This document shows, in pieces, positions 1-8,719 of a stretch of 36,831 bases of DNA. Below the pieces are notes generated by a model. It had not been told where the DNA came from. It ran no database searches and saw only the letters and a list, made by a program, of their open reading frames with translations. How positions within the stretch are numbered: the stretch's first letter is position 1; each line of letters begins with the position of its first letter. The position numbers were made by a program, and so were the translations under genes. Source of the stretch: Comamonadaceae bacterium (GTDB lineage: Bacteria > Pseudomonadota > Gammaproteobacteria > Burkholderiales > Burkholderiaceae_C); NCBI GenBank assembly GCA_023259355.1, contig JAHFQI010000014.1:1-36831 (forward strand), read 5' to 3'.

Positions 1-887
1 CCGAACAGGATCGCCACCGGGATCACCGCGACCGGGTGGTGCCGCGCGATGAACGACACCAGGATGCCCGCATAGCCATAACCCGCGATCAGCGCCGCGT
101 TGGCGCTGTTGTGCACGGCGGCGACTTCCACCGCGCCGGCCAGGCCCGCGCCCGCGCCCCCGAGCACGCACGCCAGCAGAATCAGCCGCGACGCCGGCAG
201 GCCGACCAGCTGGGCCGCGCGCGGGTTGCCGCCGACCACACGCACCGCGAAGCCCGAGGGCGTGAGCCGCAGCCACAGCCCCGCCGCAAGGCAGGCGACC
301 ACGCCGAGCACCAGGCCCCAGTGGACATCCGTGCCGGCAATGCCGCCGATGCGCAACCCGTCAGACAGGGCGAAGGTGGAGGGCTTGTTCAGGCTGGACG
401 GGTCGCGCAAGGGCCCCTCCACAAGGTGCTTGAACAGGCCGACCGCCACATAGGCCAGCAGCAGGCTGCTGATGGTTTCGTTGATGGCGCGGAACTGGCG
501 CAGCCAGCCGGCCAGCCCGATCCACAGGGCGCCCGCGAGGGCGCCCGCCGCGCAGACCAGCACGGTCCCCGCGAGGTTGTCCGGCAAGGGCAGGCCCTGG
601 GCCAGCCCCGCGCAGGCGAGGCCGCCCAGGACCAGCGCCCCTTCGCCGCCGATGATCACCAGCCCGGCACGCGCCGGAATCGCCACGCACAGGGCCGTCA
701 ACATCAAGGGCGCCGCGCGCTGCAAGGTGTTCTGCCACGAGTACCCGTCGCCGAAGGCGCCCTTGAACAGCAACACCCAGACATCCAGGGGGCTGGCCCC
801 CGCGAACCAGACGAACACGCCGAACAGCAGCAACGCGGCCGCGATGGCCACGGTGGGGAGCAGGGTTTCCTTCAGGGCGTTGCGCAT
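1..887 (-). CDS. ABC transporter permease, partial (runs off the left edge), partner of the BMP-family substrate-binding protein
   Basis: Own reverse-strand reading from ATG at 887: MRNALKETLLPTVAIAAALLLFGVFVWFAGASPLDVW...; hydrophobic, and located directly behind the BMP protein gene. Absent from the ORF track because it has no stop within the window. Confidence 0.85.
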   Translation of the reverse strand, partial: MRNALKETLLPTVAIAAALLLFGVFVWFAGASPLDVWVLLFKGAFGDGYSWQNTLQRAAPLMLTALCVAIPARAGLVIIGGEGALVLGGLACAGLAQGLPLPDNLAGTVLVCAAGALAGALWIGLAGWLRQFRAINETISSLLLAYVAVGLFKHLVEGPLRDPSSLNKPSTFALSDGLRIGGIAGTDVHWGLVLGVVACLAAGLWLRLTPSGFAVRVVGGNPRAAQLVGLPASRLILLACVLGGAGAGLAGAVEVAAVHNSANAALIAGYGYAGILVSFIARHHPVAVIPVAILF

Positions 888-909
888 GGCGACCGGCCTG
901 CAGCGCACA

Positions 910-2031
910 TCAGCTGATCGAACCCATCACGCCTTCGACGAGGTAGTTCATCTTTTCCAGCTCGAGGTCGGTCTGCTTGAACGACTTGCCCGCCGCGATG
1001 ACGGTGGCGCCCTTGTTGTCCTTGAGCGGCCCCTTGAAGATGTCGAACTTGCCGGCCATCATCTGCGCCTTGGTGCCGTCGGCCGACTTCTTCGCCGCGT
1101 CGGTCACCGCCGGGCCGTAGGCCGACATCTTGACGAAGCCGTCCTTCAGGCCGCCGCGCACGAAATTGGGATGCGGCTTGCCGCGGCGCGCGGCGTCGAT
1201 GAAGGTGGTGTAGGCGGTCAGCCAGTTCCACTCGGCGCCGGTCAGGTAAGCCTGGGGCGCGAGCTTGGCCTGGCTGGCGTGGTAGCCGCAGACCATCTTG
1301 CCGCGCTTGGCGGCGGTCTCGACGATGACCTTGGGGCCATCCACGTGCATGGTGAACACGTCCACACCCTGGTCGGCCAGGCTGTTGGTGGCCTCGGCTT
1401 CCTTGACCGGCATGGACCAGTCACCCGTGAAGATCACGCTGGTGGTGATGGCGGGCTTGACCGAGCGCGCGCCCATGGTGAAGGCGTTGATGTTGCGCAG
1501 CACCTGCGGGATCGGCTTGGCCGCGATGAAGCCGAGCTTGCCGCTCTTGCTCATGTGGGCGGCGATCACGCCGTTGAGGTACTGGCACTCGTCGATGTAG
1601 CCGAAGAAGCTGGCGGTGTTCTTGGGGTGCTTGCCTTCGGTCCACATGCCGCCGCAATGCGCGAAACGCGCGTCGGGGAACTTGGCGGCCACGGCCAGCA
1701 TGTGCGGATCGAAGTAGCCGAACGAGGTCGGAAACACCAGCGACGCGCCGTCCTGCGCGATCATGCCGGTCATGGTCTTCTGCACGGCGGCGGTCTCGGG
1801 CACGTTTTCTTCCTCGACCACTTTCACGCCCGGCATCTTCTTGAGCATCGCGGCGGCCTCGGCCTGGGCCTGGTTGTAGCCGTAGTCGTCGCGCGGGCCG
1901 ACGTAGATCACGCCGACCGTGATCGGCTTCTGGGCCAGCGCCAGTTCGCTGAATCCGCCCAGCGCGCCCGCGGCGCCAACGGCGGCAAGTGTCTTGAGTG
2001 AGTCGCGACGATTGAAGTTCTTGACGGTCAT
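910..2031 (-). CDS. BMP family ABC transporter substrate-binding protein
   Basis: 373 aa, RR-containing N-terminal signal (NFNRRDSLKTLAAVGAAGALGG); Med/BMP-like features VGVIYVGPRDDYGYNQAQAEAA, NVPETAAVQKTMTGMIAQDGASLVFPTSFGYF. Confidence 0.92.
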   Translation of the reverse strand: MTVKNFNRRDSLKTLAAVGAAGALGGFSELALAQKPITVGVIYVGPRDDYGYNQAQAEAAAMLKKMPGVKVVEEENVPETAAVQKTMTGMIAQDGASLVFPTSFGYFDPHMLAVAAKFPDARFAHCGGMWTEGKHPKNTASFFGYIDECQYLNGVIAAHMSKSGKLGFIAAKPIPQVLRNINAFTMGARSVKPAITTSVIFTGDWSMPVKEAEATNSLADQGVDVFTMHVDGPKVIVETAAKRGKMVCGYHASQAKLAPQAYLTGAEWNWLTAYTTFIDAARRGKPHPNFVRGGLKDGFVKMSAYGPAVTDAAKKSADGTKAQMMAGKFDIFKGPLKDNKGATVIAAGKSFKQTDLELEKMNYLVEGVMGSIS

Positions 2032-2095
2032 GGTGGCTTCTCCGGTGGGGTGGGTGGTGAATCAAATGCAAACGGGTTTGCTGGGTCGGCCCGGC

Positions 2096-2107
2096 CTTGG
2101 ATACAAG
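2096..2107. promoter_or_regulatory. Candidate operator CTTGGATACAAG (near-palindrome), copy 1
   Basis: Exact reverse complement of the 12-mer at 8602-8613; both lie 7 bp after the TTGC of a sigma54-like element. Confidence 0.6.
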
Positions 2108-2113
2108 ACAGTG

Positions 2114-2129
2114 CGCAATATGTGTGCCA
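2114..2129 (-). promoter_or_regulatory. Predicted sigma54 (-24/-12) promoter TGGCAC-ACATA-TTGCG for the BMP transporter operon
   Basis: Matches TGGCAC-N5-TTGC exactly on the minus strand; predicted +1 near 2103, leader about 72 nt to the ATG at 2031. Confidence 0.75.
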
Positions 2130-2144
2130 TGTCAGGGCGCCGGT

Positions 2145-2519
2145 TCAGGCCAGCAGGCTCACATGGGCGGCCACCACGCGCCAGCCCTCGGGCATGCGCA
2201 CCCAGGTCTGGCTCTGGCGCCCGGTGCTGGTGCTGCCGGTGCGCTGGAATTCGACGTTGGCGGTGGCCGTGTCACGCCCATAGGTGGTGATGACGGTCTT
2301 CAAAATGGTGCGCGCCAGCCCCTGGGCGGGGCGTGCCGCGCGGAAGTCGCGGATGGCGTCGAAGCCATAAAGGTTTTCAGTGGCGCCGTAGCGCAGGGTG
2401 TGCGGGCTGTTCCAGAACAGCTCGTCCAGCACCGCGACGTCGTTGGACACCAGGGCCTGTTCATAACGCTCGAACTGCGCGGTGACTTCGGCCAGCACCT
2501 CGGGCAGGTTGATTTCCAT
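2145..2519 (-). CDS. AtzH-like / HpxZ-like small protein (DUF3225-type, NTF2-like fold family)
   Basis: 124 aa [64 protein letters not shown]...; next to the AtzE-like amidase as in atz/hpx clusters. Confidence 0.85.
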   Translation of the reverse strand: MEINLPEVLAEVTAQFERYEQALVSNDVAVLDELFWNSPHTLRYGATENLYGFDAIRDFRAARPAQGLARTILKTVITTYGRDTATANVEFQRTGSTSTGRQSQTWVRMPEGWRVVAAHVSLLA

Positions 2520-2520
2520 G

Positions 2521-3906
2521 TCAGAGCTCCACGGGTTTGACGCCGGCGACGCCGGACTGCTGCAGGACCCAGGCGACGCGCAAGGCCAGGTCCTCGCGCC
2601 AGGGCGCGGCGATCACCTGCACGCCGATCGGCAGGCCGCCGGTTCCCGCGGGCCACATCGGCGCGGCCACCACGGGGCAGCCCATGAATGACACCGGCTG
2701 GGTCAGCAAGCCCAGCGACGGCCGGCAGGGCTGGCAGCTGCCGTTGATGTCGATCCACTCCGTGCCGATGGCGGGCGCGGCCACAGGCGTGGCGGGCGCC
2801 AGCAGGATGTCCCAGTGCTGGAACAGGGCATTGATGCGGTCGCGGTAAACGCGCCGGAACCGCTGCGCCCGCACGTACCACGCAGCGGGTTGCAGCGCGC
2901 CCGCGATGAAGCGGTCCACCGACAGGGGTTCGAATTCGTCCGCGCGGGTCCGCAAATCCGCCAGGTGCAGGCTGCCGCCTTCGCTGGCCGTGATGATGAA
3001 CGCGGCGGCCCGGCCCAGCGCGGCGTCGGGCCAGCTCACTTCGGCGCGGGCCCCGAGGGTGCTCGCCGCCAGCGCCACGGCCTCGCGCGCGGGCGGCGTC
3101 GCGTGGTCGTGGAAATAGCCGTCCAGCACACCCACGCGCAAGCCGGCCAGGCCGAGTTGCAGGTCGGCCGCCACGGGCTGCAGCGCCGTGGCATGGCAGC
3201 CGGGGTCGAGCGCGTCCGGTCCCTGCAGGGCGTCGTAGCTCCAGGCCAGGCCTTCGACGCAGTCGGACAGCGGGCCGAGGTGGTCGATGCTGTGGACGAA
3301 CGGCTCGCTGCCGCGCCGCGACAAGCGGCCGAACGTGGGTTTCAGGCCCCAGACCCCGCACAGCGAGGCGGGCACGCGGATCGAGCCATTGGTGTCGGAG
3401 CCGAGCGCGAGGCCCACCTGCCCCGCCGCCACCGCCGCCCCGCTGCCGCCGGAGGAGCCGCCGGCGCTGCGGCCAAGGTCGTGCGGGTTGTGGCAGGGGC
3501 CGTCATGGCTGTTTTCGGTGGTGAAGCCGTAGGCGTATTCGTCCATGTTCAGCGCGCCCACCAGCACCGCGCCGGCCGCCGCCAGGCGCTGCACCAGCAC
3601 GGCGTCGCGCGCCGCGGGTGCATGGCCGCGGTTGATGCGCGAGCCCGCGCGCGTGACGACGCCCTCGATGTCGAACAGGTTCTTCACCGCGTAGGGCACG
3701 CCGGCCAGTGGCGACAACGCCTCGCCGGCGGCGCGGCGGGCATCCACCGCGGCGGCCTCGGCGCGGGCGCGCGCCAGTGTGCGGTCGGTGAAGGCGTTGA
3801 CGCGGGCATCGGTGGCCTCGATGCGCGCCAGGCTGTGGTCCAGCAACTCGCGGGCGCTGAGTTCCTTTGTCGCCAGCGCACGGGACAGGTCCGCAAGCTG
3901 CTTCAT
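2521..3906 (-). CDS. atzE: AtzE family amidohydrolase (amidase signature enzyme; 1-carboxybiuret hydrolase / HpxY type)
   Basis: Amidase signature [47 protein letters not shown]; start [26 protein letters not shown] at 3906; downstream of an AtzG-like ORF with a 4-nt overlap. Confidence 0.88.
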   Translation of the reverse strand: MKQLADLSRALATKELSARELLDHSLARIEATDARVNAFTDRTLARARAEAAAVDARRAAGEALSPLAGVPYAVKNLFDIEGVVTRAGSRINRGHAPAARDAVLVQRLAAAGAVLVGALNMDEYAYGFTTENSHDGPCHNPHDLGRSAGGSSGGSGAAVAAGQVGLALGSDTNGSIRVPASLCGVWGLKPTFGRLSRRGSEPFVHSIDHLGPLSDCVEGLAWSYDALQGPDALDPGCHATALQPVAADLQLGLAGLRVGVLDGYFHDHATPPAREAVALAASTLGARAEVSWPDAALGRAAAFIITASEGGSLHLADLRTRADEFEPLSVDRFIAGALQPAAWYVRAQRFRRVYRDRINALFQHWDILLAPATPVAAPAIGTEWIDINGSCQPCRPSLGLLTQPVSFMGCPVVAAPMWPAGTGGLPIGVQVIAAPWREDLALRVAWVLQQSGVAGVKPVEL

Positions 3907-4130
3907 GACGACGCGCCCCCGTCGGCGGTGCCCGGGAAGGGGGCCGGACGGTAGATTTCCGCCGGTTCGTCCTCGGGCCGCAGCGGCACGCCGTCCAGCA
4001 AGGCCGCCAGCGCGGCCGTGCGCGCCAGATGCTGCGCCACCCGCTGCGCGCGCGCCGCCTCCAGCGGCAGCGCCAGCAGGGCGGCGCTGGCTTCCACGTA
4101 GGCCAGAAGGTCCGCGTCGGTCGGGCTCAT
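3903..4130 (-). CDS. atzG: AtzG-like / HpxX-like small subunit (DUF4089-type)
   Basis: 75 aa MSPTDADLLAYVEASAALLALPLEAARAQRVAQHLARTAALAALLDGVPLRPEDEPAEIYRP; 4-nt overlaps with the genes on both sides. Confidence 0.82.
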   Translation of the reverse strand: MSPTDADLLAYVEASAALLALPLEAARAQRVAQHLARTAALAALLDGVPLRPEDEPAEIYRPAPFPGTADGGASS

Positions 4131-4948
4131 CGGCGGACCTCGCGTTGAAAAATCTCCAGGCTGCGTTTCTTGGCCTGGATGAAGCCGGGCTCGGAGAGCG
4201 TCTCCACCGTGCGCGGACGGGCGTCGGCATACGGCAGGATCTCGGCCACGCGGGTGGGGCGCTTGGTCAGCAGCAGGACCTGGTCAGCGAGGTACACCGC
4301 TTCTTCGAGGTCGTGCGACACCAGCAGCATGGTGGTGCCGGTCTGCATGAACACCTCCTGCAGCTTTTCGCGGATGAACAGCGTCATCTCAAAATCCAGC
4401 GCCGAGAACGGCTCGTCCAGGAACAGCACCTCGGGCTTGGGCGCGAGCGCCCGCATGATCGACGCCGTCTGCTGCTGGCCGCCCGAGAGTTCGTAGGGGT
4501 AGCGATTGAGGTCGAACCTCACGTCGAAGGAGGCCACGAGTTCGGCCATGCGGCGGTCCACCTCGGCCTTGGACCGGCCCGCCAGCTTGAGCGGGTAGGC
4601 GATGTTGTCGATGGTGCGCATCCAGGGAAACAGCGCGTCGCGGTAGTTCTGGAAGACGTAGCCGATCCGCGTGTCTTTCAGCGACTTGCCGTCGAACAGG
4701 ATCTCACCCGCGTCGATCGGCACCAAGCCCGCGATCATGTTGATCAGCGTGGACTTGCCGCAGCCGTTGGGTCCGAACACCGAGACGATCTTGTGTTTGG
4801 GGATGTCGAGGTTGAAGTCCTCGTACAGCGGCCAGCCGGCGAAATGCTTGGTCAGGCCGCGCACGGTGATATGGGTGCCGGCCGGGCCGGGCTGGAAGGC
4901 CGGCACGGGCACGTCGGCCACGACAGGGGCGTTCAACACCGCGCTCAT
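4127..4948 (-). CDS. ABC transporter ATP-binding protein (nitrate/sulfonate/taurine-type)
   Basis: Walker A GPNGCGKST, signature LSGGQQQ, Walker B VLFLDEPFSALD; start MSAVLNAPVVADVPVPAFQ at 4948. Confidence 0.93.
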   Translation of the reverse strand: MSAVLNAPVVADVPVPAFQPGPAGTHITVRGLTKHFAGWPLYEDFNLDIPKHKIVSVFGPNGCGKSTLINMIAGLVPIDAGEILFDGKSLKDTRIGYVFQNYRDALFPWMRTIDNIAYPLKLAGRSKAEVDRRMAELVASFDVRFDLNRYPYELSGGQQQTASIMRALAPKPEVLFLDEPFSALDFEMTLFIREKLQEVFMQTGTTMLLVSHDLEEAVYLADQVLLLTKRPTRVAEILPYADARPRTVETLSEPGFIQAKKRSLEIFQREVRR

Positions 4949-5787
4949 CGTCCGCTCCAGTGGACGATGCGGCGTTCGACCATCAAGAAGAGAATGTTCA
5001 GGGCGTAGCCGAGCGCCCCGGCGGCCAGGATGGACGCGTACATGTCGCGCACGTTCATGACCTGCTGCGAGTTGATGATGCGGTTGCCCAGCCCGCTGTC
5101 GGCGCCGATGAACATCTCCGCGACGATCACGATGACCAGCGCCATCGAGACGGCCGAGCGCAGCCCGACGAAGCTCGGCTGCAGGCTCTCCCAGACCAGT
5201 ACGTCCTTGAACACCTGCCAGCGCGAGGCGCCCATGACGCGCGCCGCCATCACGCGCTGCTTGCGTGCGTTGATCACGCCGTAGGCGCTGTTGAACACCA
5301 CGATGAGCAGGGCGCCGAAGGCGGCGATGGCCACCTTGTTGACATCGGAGACGCCGAAGATCATCAGGAACAGCGGGATCAGGGCCGACGAAGGCGTGGA
5401 GCGGAAGAAGTCGATCAGGAACTCCACGCTGCGGTAGGCTTTTTCGTTGCTGCCCAGCAGCACGCCCAGTGGCATGCCGACGGCGGCCGCGATCAGGAAG
5501 GCCTGGACCGTTCGCCACACCGTGACCATGAAGTCCCCGAGCAGGGGGCCGCCCGCCAGGCCGCTGGCCAGCGCGCCAAGCGCATCGGCCGGCGCGGGCA
5601 GCAGGATGGCCTTGATGAAACCCAGGCGCACGACCAGATCCCAGACGATAAAGAGCGCGAGCGGCCCGATGAAGGGCAAGGCCTTGCCCCATGCCGCCGG
5701 GCGCGGCGCAGCGGCCGGCGCGGCGGCGGCCGGCGGCGCCCAGGGCTGGACCGGCGCCGTCAGGATGGAAGGTGTCGGGTCCGCCAT
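4945..5787 (-). CDS. ABC transporter permease (SsuC/TauC-type)
   Basis: MADPTPSILTAPVQPWAPP...; EAA-like loop AARVMGASRWQVFKDVLVWESLQPSFVGLR; 4-nt overlap with the ATPase gene. Confidence 0.92.
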   Translation of the reverse strand: MADPTPSILTAPVQPWAPPAAAAPAAAPRPAAWGKALPFIGPLALFIVWDLVVRLGFIKAILLPAPADALGALASGLAGGPLLGDFMVTVWRTVQAFLIAAAVGMPLGVLLGSNEKAYRSVEFLIDFFRSTPSSALIPLFLMIFGVSDVNKVAIAAFGALLIVVFNSAYGVINARKQRVMAARVMGASRWQVFKDVLVWESLQPSFVGLRSAVSMALVIVIVAEMFIGADSGLGNRIINSQQVMNVRDMYASILAAGALGYALNILFLMVERRIVHWSGR

Positions 5788-5789
5788 GC

Positions 5790-6809
5790 TCAACCCTTGT
5801 AGAGCATGGAATCGACCATGAGCCGCGACGCGAAGATGCCCTTCTCGGCGAACAGGTCGAAGAACTTCTGGAAGTGCGCCACGTCGGCCGGCGTGAATTC
5901 GTTGTACAGGGTGTACGCGGCCAGCGGCACCTCGCCGGTCAACGCGCCTTCGATGGCGGTGTAGCCCTTGAGGTACTGGCGCGCTTCGGCGGGCTTGGCA
6001 CGCACGTAGCTCACGCCCTTGCCATAGGCGGTGATGAATTTTTTCGCTTCGCCGGGGTACTTCTTGATGAAGGCCGCGGTGAGGGAGGCCGAGCCGCCAA
6101 ACCACGGCGCCAGCGGATCGCCAAGCACGTATTTCGCGATCACGCCGGCTTCCAGCACCCGGGTGGTACCGTTCAGGCGCCCGATCGTGCCGGTCGGCTC
6201 CAGGGTGTAGCAGCCGTCGAGCTGGCCTGCGGCCAGCGCCGCCACGTGCTGGCCGATAGGCAGCTCCACCACCGTGGCACCGGTGGCGCCGCCGCGCTCC
6301 AGCACGGTCTTGGCCAGCGTCACGTTCTGGATGCCCGGGCCGGAGCCGACGCGCTTGCCCTTGAGGTCGGCCATGGTCTTGGCGCTGCTGCCGACCGGCA
6401 CGATGACCTCGTCCAGCACGTTCTTCACGTTGCTCGGGTTCGAGCAGAAGATCTTGAACGAGCCGGGTGCGGCGATTTCGCCGACGGCGATGTTGGCCGA
6501 GCCGGTGCCGTTGGCGCTGCCGTCGCAGCGGTCGGACAACATGCCTTCCATGATCTGCTGGGCGCCGGCGAACTTGAGCGCTTCCACGTTCAGGCCAGCT
6601 TCCTTGAAGTAGCCCAGCTCCACCGCCGCGTAGAACGGCAGGCCGGCGGCGATGGGCCAGTAGCCGATGCGGATCTTCGGGCCGGTTTGCGCGCGCAACA
6701 GGGCCGGTGAACCGAGCAGGCCCAGGCCGCCCAGCGCGGCGCCGGTCTGGATCAGTTGCCGGCGCGTGGGGGCCGGCGTTGCCGGCGTCAGGGATTCAGG
6801 TGCGGTCAT
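5790..6809 (-). CDS. ABC transporter substrate-binding protein (NMT1/SsuA-like)
   Basis: 339 aa; KIRIGYWPIAAGLPFYAAVELGYFKEAGLNVEALKFAGAQQIMEGML; N-terminal signal-like segment RRQLIQTGAALGGLGLLGSPALLRAQ. Confidence 0.92.
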   Translation of the reverse strand: MTAPESLTPATPAPTRRQLIQTGAALGGLGLLGSPALLRAQTGPKIRIGYWPIAAGLPFYAAVELGYFKEAGLNVEALKFAGAQQIMEGMLSDRCDGSANGTGSANIAVGEIAAPGSFKIFCSNPSNVKNVLDEVIVPVGSSAKTMADLKGKRVGSGPGIQNVTLAKTVLERGGATGATVVELPIGQHVAALAAGQLDGCYTLEPTGTIGRLNGTTRVLEAGVIAKYVLGDPLAPWFGGSASLTAAFIKKYPGEAKKFITAYGKGVSYVRAKPAEARQYLKGYTAIEGALTGEVPLAAYTLYNEFTPADVAHFQKFFDLFAEKGIFASRLMVDSMLYKG

Positions 6810-6855
6810 GCGGTTCTCCGTGGAAGGTCTGTGGAAATGGGTGGGCCTTCAGGCT

Positions 6856-8586
6856 TCAGGCCGCGCCGGCCTTGAGCGCGGCGATGTAGGCACGCCAGCC
6901 GCCGTAATCAGAAATGTCCGTGGCACCTTGCAGCGCCTGCGCTTCGCACAGGAAGCCCTGCACGCTGCTGCCGTCGGCCAGTTCCAGCGTGCCGATGCCC
7001 AGCGGCGCCGGGATCATCGCGACGAACGAACCGTAGTGCTCGACCGGCATGTCCCAGACTTCCAGCGCGATGGCGGCGCCCTGGCCCGGTGCGACGCGCA
7101 GCAGGCCGGGTTTGGGCGGCACCGTGCCTGGCAGGGCAAAGAAGCGGTAGTCCGGCGCCGTCCGGGCCTCGCGCACCAGCGTGGCGCCGCGCTCGGTCAG
7201 CTGGCTGTTCAGCGGCATGCCCGACAAGTGGGCGCCGACCACCGCCACCTTCACCGTGGCGCCGGTGTGCAGGCCCCGGATCGGCTGGGGTTCCGGCAAG
7301 GGCTCGCCGGTGGCCCCCTGCGCCAGCCCCGTGGCATGGTGGTAGCGCTGGCCGAGTTCCGCGAGCTGCCAGTCGCTGCCGCAAGGGCCGACCAGGGTGA
7401 TGCCGAAGGGCAGGCCGTCCGGGCGCAGGCTGCTGGGCACCGAGATGGCCGCGTAGTCCAGCAGGTTGACGAAGTTGGTGTAGGCCCCCAGGTTGCGGTT
7501 GAGCGCCACCGGGTCCTCCTGCATCTGCGCGATGGTGTAGTGCGTCGGCGCCGTGGGCACCAGCAGCAGGTCCATCTTTTCCCACAGGGCCGCGGCCTGC
7601 TGGCCCAGCGCCCGCAGCCGGGTTTGCGCGTCGTACAGGTCGGCGGCGCTGTAGCCGCGTCCGGCGGCGATGATGCTGCGAACCGGCTCCATGACGTCGC
7701 GCTCGTGGGCGTCGAAGAAGGGGCGGATGGCGGCGTAGCGCTCGGCCACCAGGGCGCTGTCGTACAGCATCGCGGCGGCCTGCGCCAGCGGGCCATAGTC
7801 GATTTCCACGGCGGTGCCACCCAGGGCCTCCAGCCGGGCAACGGCCTGCGCGAACGCCGTCTCGGCCAGCGCATCCCCGAAGAACGAGAGCGGGCGTGGA
7901 ATGCCAAAACGGAAGTTCCGCGCGAGCGGCCGGGCGGCCAGCGGCAGGGCACGGGAGTACGGGTCCTGCGCGTCGTGGCCCAGCGCCGCCTCCAGCACCT
8001 TGACGGCCATGGCGACGCTGCGCGCGAAGATGGAGACGCAGTCCACGCTCTGGGCGGCGGGCACCACCCCACGGGCGCTGATCAGCCCTTTCGAGGGCTT
8101 GAGGCCCACGATGTTGTTCAGGCCGGCGGGTACGCGGCCCGAGCCGGCCGTGTCGGTGCCCAGCGCGAAGTCCACCTGCCCGGTGGCCACGACGTAGGCC
8201 GAGCCGGAGCTGGAACCGCCCGAGACATAGGCCGGGTTGAAGGCGTTGGGCACGGCGCCATACGGCGAACGCGTGCCGTTGAGCCCGCAGGCGAACTGGT
8301 CCAGGTTGGTCTTGCCGAGCAGGGATGCACCGGCATCGAGCAGGCGCCGCACCACAACGGCGTGGTCCGTGGGCAGGTAGGCAAAGGCGGGGCAGGCGGC
8401 CGTGGTGGGCAGCCCGGCGACGTCGATGTTGTCCTTGACGGCAAAGCGCAAGCCGTCCAGACAGCCCGGCTTCTCCAGTGAGATCGGCTGGGGCGGCCGT
8501 GCGAGCCAGGCAGGCTCCGCGGTGTCGTCGCGCGGCGCCACGGGCGCCGGGTTGACCAAGGATTCAGAAGCGAGGGGTTGCACCAC
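6856..8586 (-). CDS. atzF: Allophanate hydrolase (AtzF type)
   Basis: Amidase domain (VSGGSSSGSAYVVATGQVDFALGTDTAGSGRVPAGLNNIVGLKPSKG) plus C-terminal allophanate-hydrolase domain. The ORF track starts at TTG 8619, but that lies upstream of the predicted sigma54 +1; GTG at 8586 or 8583 is preferred. Confidence 0.88.
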   Translation of the reverse strand: MVQPLASESLVNPAPVAPRDDTAEPAWLARPPQPISLEKPGCLDGLRFAVKDNIDVAGLPTTAACPAFAYLPTDHAVVVRRLLDAGASLLGKTNLDQFACGLNGTRSPYGAVPNAFNPAYVSGGSSSGSAYVVATGQVDFALGTDTAGSGRVPAGLNNIVGLKPSKGLISARGVVPAAQSVDCVSIFARSVAMAVKVLEAALGHDAQDPYSRALPLAARPLARNFRFGIPRPLSFFGDALAETAFAQAVARLEALGGTAVEIDYGPLAQAAAMLYDSALVAERYAAIRPFFDAHERDVMEPVRSIIAAGRGYSAADLYDAQTRLRALGQQAAALWEKMDLLLVPTAPTHYTIAQMQEDPVALNRNLGAYTNFVNLLDYAAISVPSSLRPDGLPFGITLVGPCGSDWQLAELGQRYHHATGLAQGATGEPLPEPQPIRGLHTGATVKVAVVGAHLSGMPLNSQLTERGATLVREARTAPDYRFFALPGTVPPKPGLLRVAPGQGAAIALEVWDMPVEHYGSFVAMIPAPLGIGTLELADGSSVQGFLCEAQALQGATDISDYGGWRAYIAALKAGAA

Positions 8587-8601
8587 TTTAAAGCATCCAA
8601 T

Positions 8602-8613
8602 CTTGTATCCAAG
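8602..8613. promoter_or_regulatory. Candidate operator CTTGTATCCAAG (near-palindrome), copy 2
   Basis: Exact reverse complement of 2096-2107; overlaps the predicted +1 of the atzF promoter. Resembles TTGTATACAA-type GntR/FCD operators with one mismatch. Confidence 0.6.
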
Positions 8614-8619
8614 TTGCAA

Positions 8620-8635
8620 TGCAAGTGACGTGCCA
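8620..8635 (-). promoter_or_regulatory. Predicted sigma54 promoter TGGCACG-TCAC-TTGCA for the atzF operon
   Basis: Exact match to TGGCACG-N4-TTGCA on the minus strand. Confidence 0.82.
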
Positions 8636-8719
8636 GATTCCGCCGCGATGGAGGTTGGCGGGTGCTTGCCGGTTGCCCGGCCTTTCCAGAACGGCGCCCC
8701 GGCTGGGCGCGGGCGCCGC

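Noticed and set aside
472-2001. 509-aa plus-strand ORF antisense to the BMP binding protein and permease
   Set aside because: Low-complexity Arg/Gly/His/Ala-rich shadow frame typical of high-GC DNA; the opposite strand encodes a recognisable BMP protein.
6667-8481. 604-aa plus-strand ORF antisense to atzF
   Set aside because: Shadow ORF; AtzF amidase signature is clear on the minus strand.
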